This document shows positions 55,563 to 57,964 of a DNA stretch of 57,964 nt, one piece after another. Each line of letters begins with the position of its first letter. Position 1 is the stretch's first letter. The stretch lies in assembly GCF_000315235.1 (NCBI RefSeq), contig NZ_BALG01000016.1:1-57964 (forward strand), read 5' to 3'. A program made the position numbers and the translations under genes. Source of the stretch: Paenibacillus popilliae ATCC 14706. GTDB taxonomy: Bacteria > Bacillota > Bacilli > Paenibacillales > Paenibacillaceae. Under the pieces are notes generated by a model, which saw nothing but the letters and a program-made list of their open reading frames with translations, was not told the DNA's origin and ran no database searches.

Positions 55563-57647
55563 ATGAACAATTACTTTATTGGAAAAGTTCTAAGCGGACA
55601 TCATATAAACAATAACGGTAATGGAAATACGCTAAGCAGAACGGCTTTAACTCCTACAAATAACAATGTTAATCGTGGTGATTTAGTTACGAATGGTTTA
55701 ACTCCAATAGATAACAATTTTATAGGTAGTAATGGTTTTATTCCCAGAAATGTAACGAGAAAAGATCCTTTTCGCAAGAGAACAACACAAGAATTCATAA
55801 GGGAATGGACAGAATGGAAAGAAAAAAGTGCTTCTTTGTTTACAGCACCAATTGTAGGTGTTATTACCAGTACTCTTCTTGAAGCATTAAAAAAACTAGT
55901 AGCGGGCAGAGTTTTAATGTCATTGACAAACCTTTTATTTCCTAACAACAGTACATCAACGATGGAAGAAATTTTACGAGCTACAGAACAATATATTCAG
56001 GAACAGCTTGATACTGTAACCTGGAATCGTGTGTCACAGGAACTGGAAGGTTTGAAGAATGACCTACGAACCTTTAACGATCAAATCGATGATTTTTTAC
56101 AAAATAGAGTGGGGATTTCACCACTTGCAATCATAGATTCGATTAATACCATGCAACAGTTATTTGTGAATAGATTGCCACAGTTCCAAGTAAGCGACGA
56201 TCAAGTATTATTATTACCTTTATTTGCACAAGCAGTCACGCTACATTTAACTTTTGTACGGGATATTATCATTAATGCTGATGAATGGAATATTCCCGAA
56301 GCTCAATTGAACACGTATAAGCGATATCTTAAACAATATGTAGCACAATATTCCAATTATGCTTTATCCACCTATGAGGAGGCATTTAGAGCAAGATTTT
56401 ATCCAAGAAATACGGTAGAGAACATGCTGGAATTTAAAACGTTTATGACATTAAATGTACTCGATCTGGTTTCAATGTGGTCGTTGCTAAAATATGTAAA
56501 CCTATATGTAAGCACGAGTGCAAATTTATATAATATAGGGGATAATAAGGTGAATGAGGGGGAGTATTCAATCTCCTATTGGCCGTTCTTTAACACCTAT
56601 ATTCAGACGAAATCGAATTATGTATTATCTGGTGTATCAGGGTATGCCATGCGCTGGTCTTATACTAATCCTTTCTTTGGAGAATACATTCAAGATCATC
56701 TTTATAATATTATCGCCTCGTATGTAGGTGGGATACAGGGACCCAAAATTGGCGTTCAGCTTTCTACAACCGAACTCGATAAACAAATAAAACAACAAGC
56801 TAGAGCGGGTATACCAATAGGCTTGGATGATCTCTCATTTAATTGTACACTACGAAATCCGATTACTGTACCCTATTTCGCTTCCAACTTCCAGGAACTT
56901 ACTTCATCAGGCACAGCAGGAACCGGTGGTTTCATTCGTAGTGACGTCTTTAGAAGTGAAGATAGTATGTGCGGTCTTGGAACCGGCTATGCTTCCGCTT
57001 GGACATCTTATCCAGATTATTATATTACGAATATTTCTGCTACTGTACAAGTAGACGGAACAAATACAAATACAACGCCGTTATATTTTGGAGAAGACAG
57101 AGCCATAAGTTCTACTCATGGTGTAAATAAAGTTATTGCTGTTTATAATAGGAAAGCCAATATAGCGGGTACAAATCAAAATGGTACCATGATACATCAA
57201 GCCCCTAATGATGGTACCGGTTTTACCATATCTCCATTGCATCTAACTAGTTTTACACATCCAAGTGAAGCCCATATTCAAGAGAATTATGGAAATAGTG
57301 GTGACTCACTCCGCATATACAGTTTAAGTAGTAGTACTTTGAACCTATATTACACGCTTTCCGGGAATGGGCAAGATCGCTACAATATAGTTTTAAGAAT
57401 ATCTGGACAGGCAGGAAATGTAGTTGTATATGTTGATGGTGCATGGAGAGGAGCTACACTTCCATTCATGACAACGAATAATAACGAAGGAGTTACGGAC
57501 AATGATTCCCAATTTAAAGATTTCTTTTTGCAAAACCCTTTTGTTTTAAAAGAACAATCTCAATTACTTCTAAGTATTTCTACTCCAAGAAACCTTGATA
57601 TAATGAATATTATCTTACTTCCAGTGAATGACACCCCTCTTTATTAA
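55563..57647 (+). CDS. Cry18-like three-domain crystal toxin
   Basis: A 694-residue protein. Residues about 60-290 are the helical pore-forming domain I (EFIREWTEWKEKSASLFTAP; SPLAIIDSINTMQQLFVNRL; VLLLPLFAQAVTLHLTFVRD; ENMLEFKTFMTLNVLDLVSM), about 290-500 domain II, and 500-694 the beta-sandwich domain III (YYITNISATVQVDGTN; NKVIAVYNRKANIAGTNQNG). It ends without the long C-terminal extension of 130-kDa toxins, as in Cry2 and Cry18. From memory it closely resembles Cry18 of P. popilliae, active against scarab larvae in that species; the target here is inferred. The ATG after GGGAGG is chosen; an ATG 66 bases upstream lacks support. Codons are AT-rich compared with the core. Confidence 0.92.
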   Translation: MNNYFIGKVLSGHHINNNGNGNTLSRTALTPTNNNVNRGDLVTNGLTPIDNNFIGSNGFIPRNVTRKDPFRKRTTQEFIREWTEWKEKSASLFTAPIVGVITSTLLEALKKLVAGRVLMSLTNLLFPNNSTSTMEEILRATEQYIQEQLDTVTWNRVSQELEGLKNDLRTFNDQIDDFLQNRVGISPLAIIDSINTMQQLFVNRLPQFQVSDDQVLLLPLFAQAVTLHLTFVRDIIINADEWNIPEAQLNTYKRYLKQYVAQYSNYALSTYEEAFRARFYPRNTVENMLEFKTFMTLNVLDLVSMWSLLKYVNLYVSTSANLYNIGDNKVNEGEYSISYWPFFNTYIQTKSNYVLSGVSGYAMRWSYTNPFFGEYIQDHLYNIIASYVGGIQGPKIGVQLSTTELDKQIKQQARAGIPIGLDDLSFNCTLRNPITVPYFASNFQELTSSGTAGTGGFIRSDVFRSEDSMCGLGTGYASAWTSYPDYYITNISATVQVDGTNTNTTPLYFGEDRAISSTHGVNKVIAVYNRKANIAGTNQNGTMIHQAPNDGTGFTISPLHLTSFTHPSEAHIQENYGNSGDSLRIYSLSSSTLNLYYTLSGNGQDRYNIVLRISGQAGNVVVYVDGAWRGATLPFMTTNNNEGVTDNDSQFKDFFLQNPFVLKEQSQLLLSISTPRNLDIMNIILLPVNDTPLY

Positions 57648-57689
57648 TCCCTAATTTTATATTGAACGAATCTGCATTCATTATACACC

Positions 57690-57725
57690 GACCCCATTCT
57701 AACTGCTAAGTGGGGTCTATTTGTC
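57690..57725 (+). terminator. terminator after cry
   Basis: GACCCCA and TGGGGTC pair around a loop with further TT/AA pairing, followed by TATTTGTC. It lies 43 bases after the cry stop. Confidence 0.75.
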
Positions 57726-57730
57726 GTTCC

Positions 57731-57880
57731 CGGATAGGACGGATGATTTCATCCAACGTTGGAGCGTGTGGGCGCGTTGTGCAATGAAGTTAGCGTGATA
57801 AATTTTACGTGAGGGAGTTTACCCATTTTGAACGTACTCCTTGAGAATTGGAACGTTATTGCCTTAACCTGTGTTTATTG
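57731..57880 (+). repeat. island direct repeat, copy 3 (partial)
   Basis: GGATAGGACGGATGATTT, CATCCAACGTTGGAGCGTG, then GAGGGAGTTTACCCATTTTG and CCTTGAGAATTGGAACGTTA. The blocks match parts of copy 2 (54731 onward) and copy 1 (53468 onward). No ORF1 follows within the window; 57881-57964 shows nothing recognisable. Confidence 0.75.
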
Positions 57881-57964
57881 CATACTAAAAATGCCTAGAA
57901 TTGCAGCGTAAAAGTGCTTAGATCAGATGCAAAAAAAAGGCACTTGTCAGCCCCTTACATTCCT

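Overview
The window looks like the chromosome of an endospore-forming Paenibacillus, most likely of the milky-disease group (P. popilliae / P. lentimorbus). Three things point there. Sporulation genes are present (bofC, spoVB, a SpoIID-like gene, a CotS-like kinase). The block bofC-ruvCAB-queA-tgt-yajC ... comN-secDF-recJ-apt-rel-dtd ... hemZ-hisS-aspS-tcdA-rarA has the same gene order as Bacillus and Paenibacillus chromosomes. At the right end there is a Cry18-type three-domain crystal toxin gene preceded by its companion ORF1. The species call is inferred from the toxin type; no ribosomal RNA lies in the window.

Layout. 0-2.7 kb: two tRNA clusters (eight and three genes) around a CotS-like kinase gene. 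2.7-4.8 kb: decayed mobile-element fragments (an IS605-like end hairpin, IS66 tnpA, IS3) and an intact Rpn-type nuclease gene with a duplicated 3' scrap. 4.9-7.8 kb: a leftward ArsR regulator plus four-domain CoA-disulfide-reductase/rhodanese/TusA/DsrE operon, probably for persulfide handling, followed by a dehydrogenase pseudogene. 8.3-18.1 kb: an ECF sigma gene diverging from a tandemly duplicated cassette (secreted peptide, hairpin, lipoprotein). The first cassette copy is broken and the second intact. It continues into a propeller-like lipoprotein, an ABC ATPase and two permeases, the second fused to an extracytoplasmic repeat domain. I recognise no described system here and consider it the best candidate for a new export, immunity or envelope-stress system.

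18.1-53.3 kb: conserved core. It covers Holliday-junction resolution (ruvCAB), queuosine synthesis (queA, tgt), Sec accessory proteins (yajC, secD, secF, comN), recJ, apt, a uracil-type permease, the stringent-response gene rel, dtd, hemZ, a T-box-controlled hisS-aspS operon, tcdA-rarA, a crcB pair, and an ArsR gene beside a CNNM/CorC-type membrane protein.

53.3-58.0 kb: an AT-rich toxin island. Direct repeats flank and separate two paralogous ORF1 genes and one cry18-like gene. A transposase remnant lies between the repeat that may carry the promoter and the first ORF1. The second ORF1 is immediately upstream of cry, whose ribosome-binding site sits in a palindrome. Coding sequence here is visibly richer in A and T than the core, consistent with horizontal acquisition.
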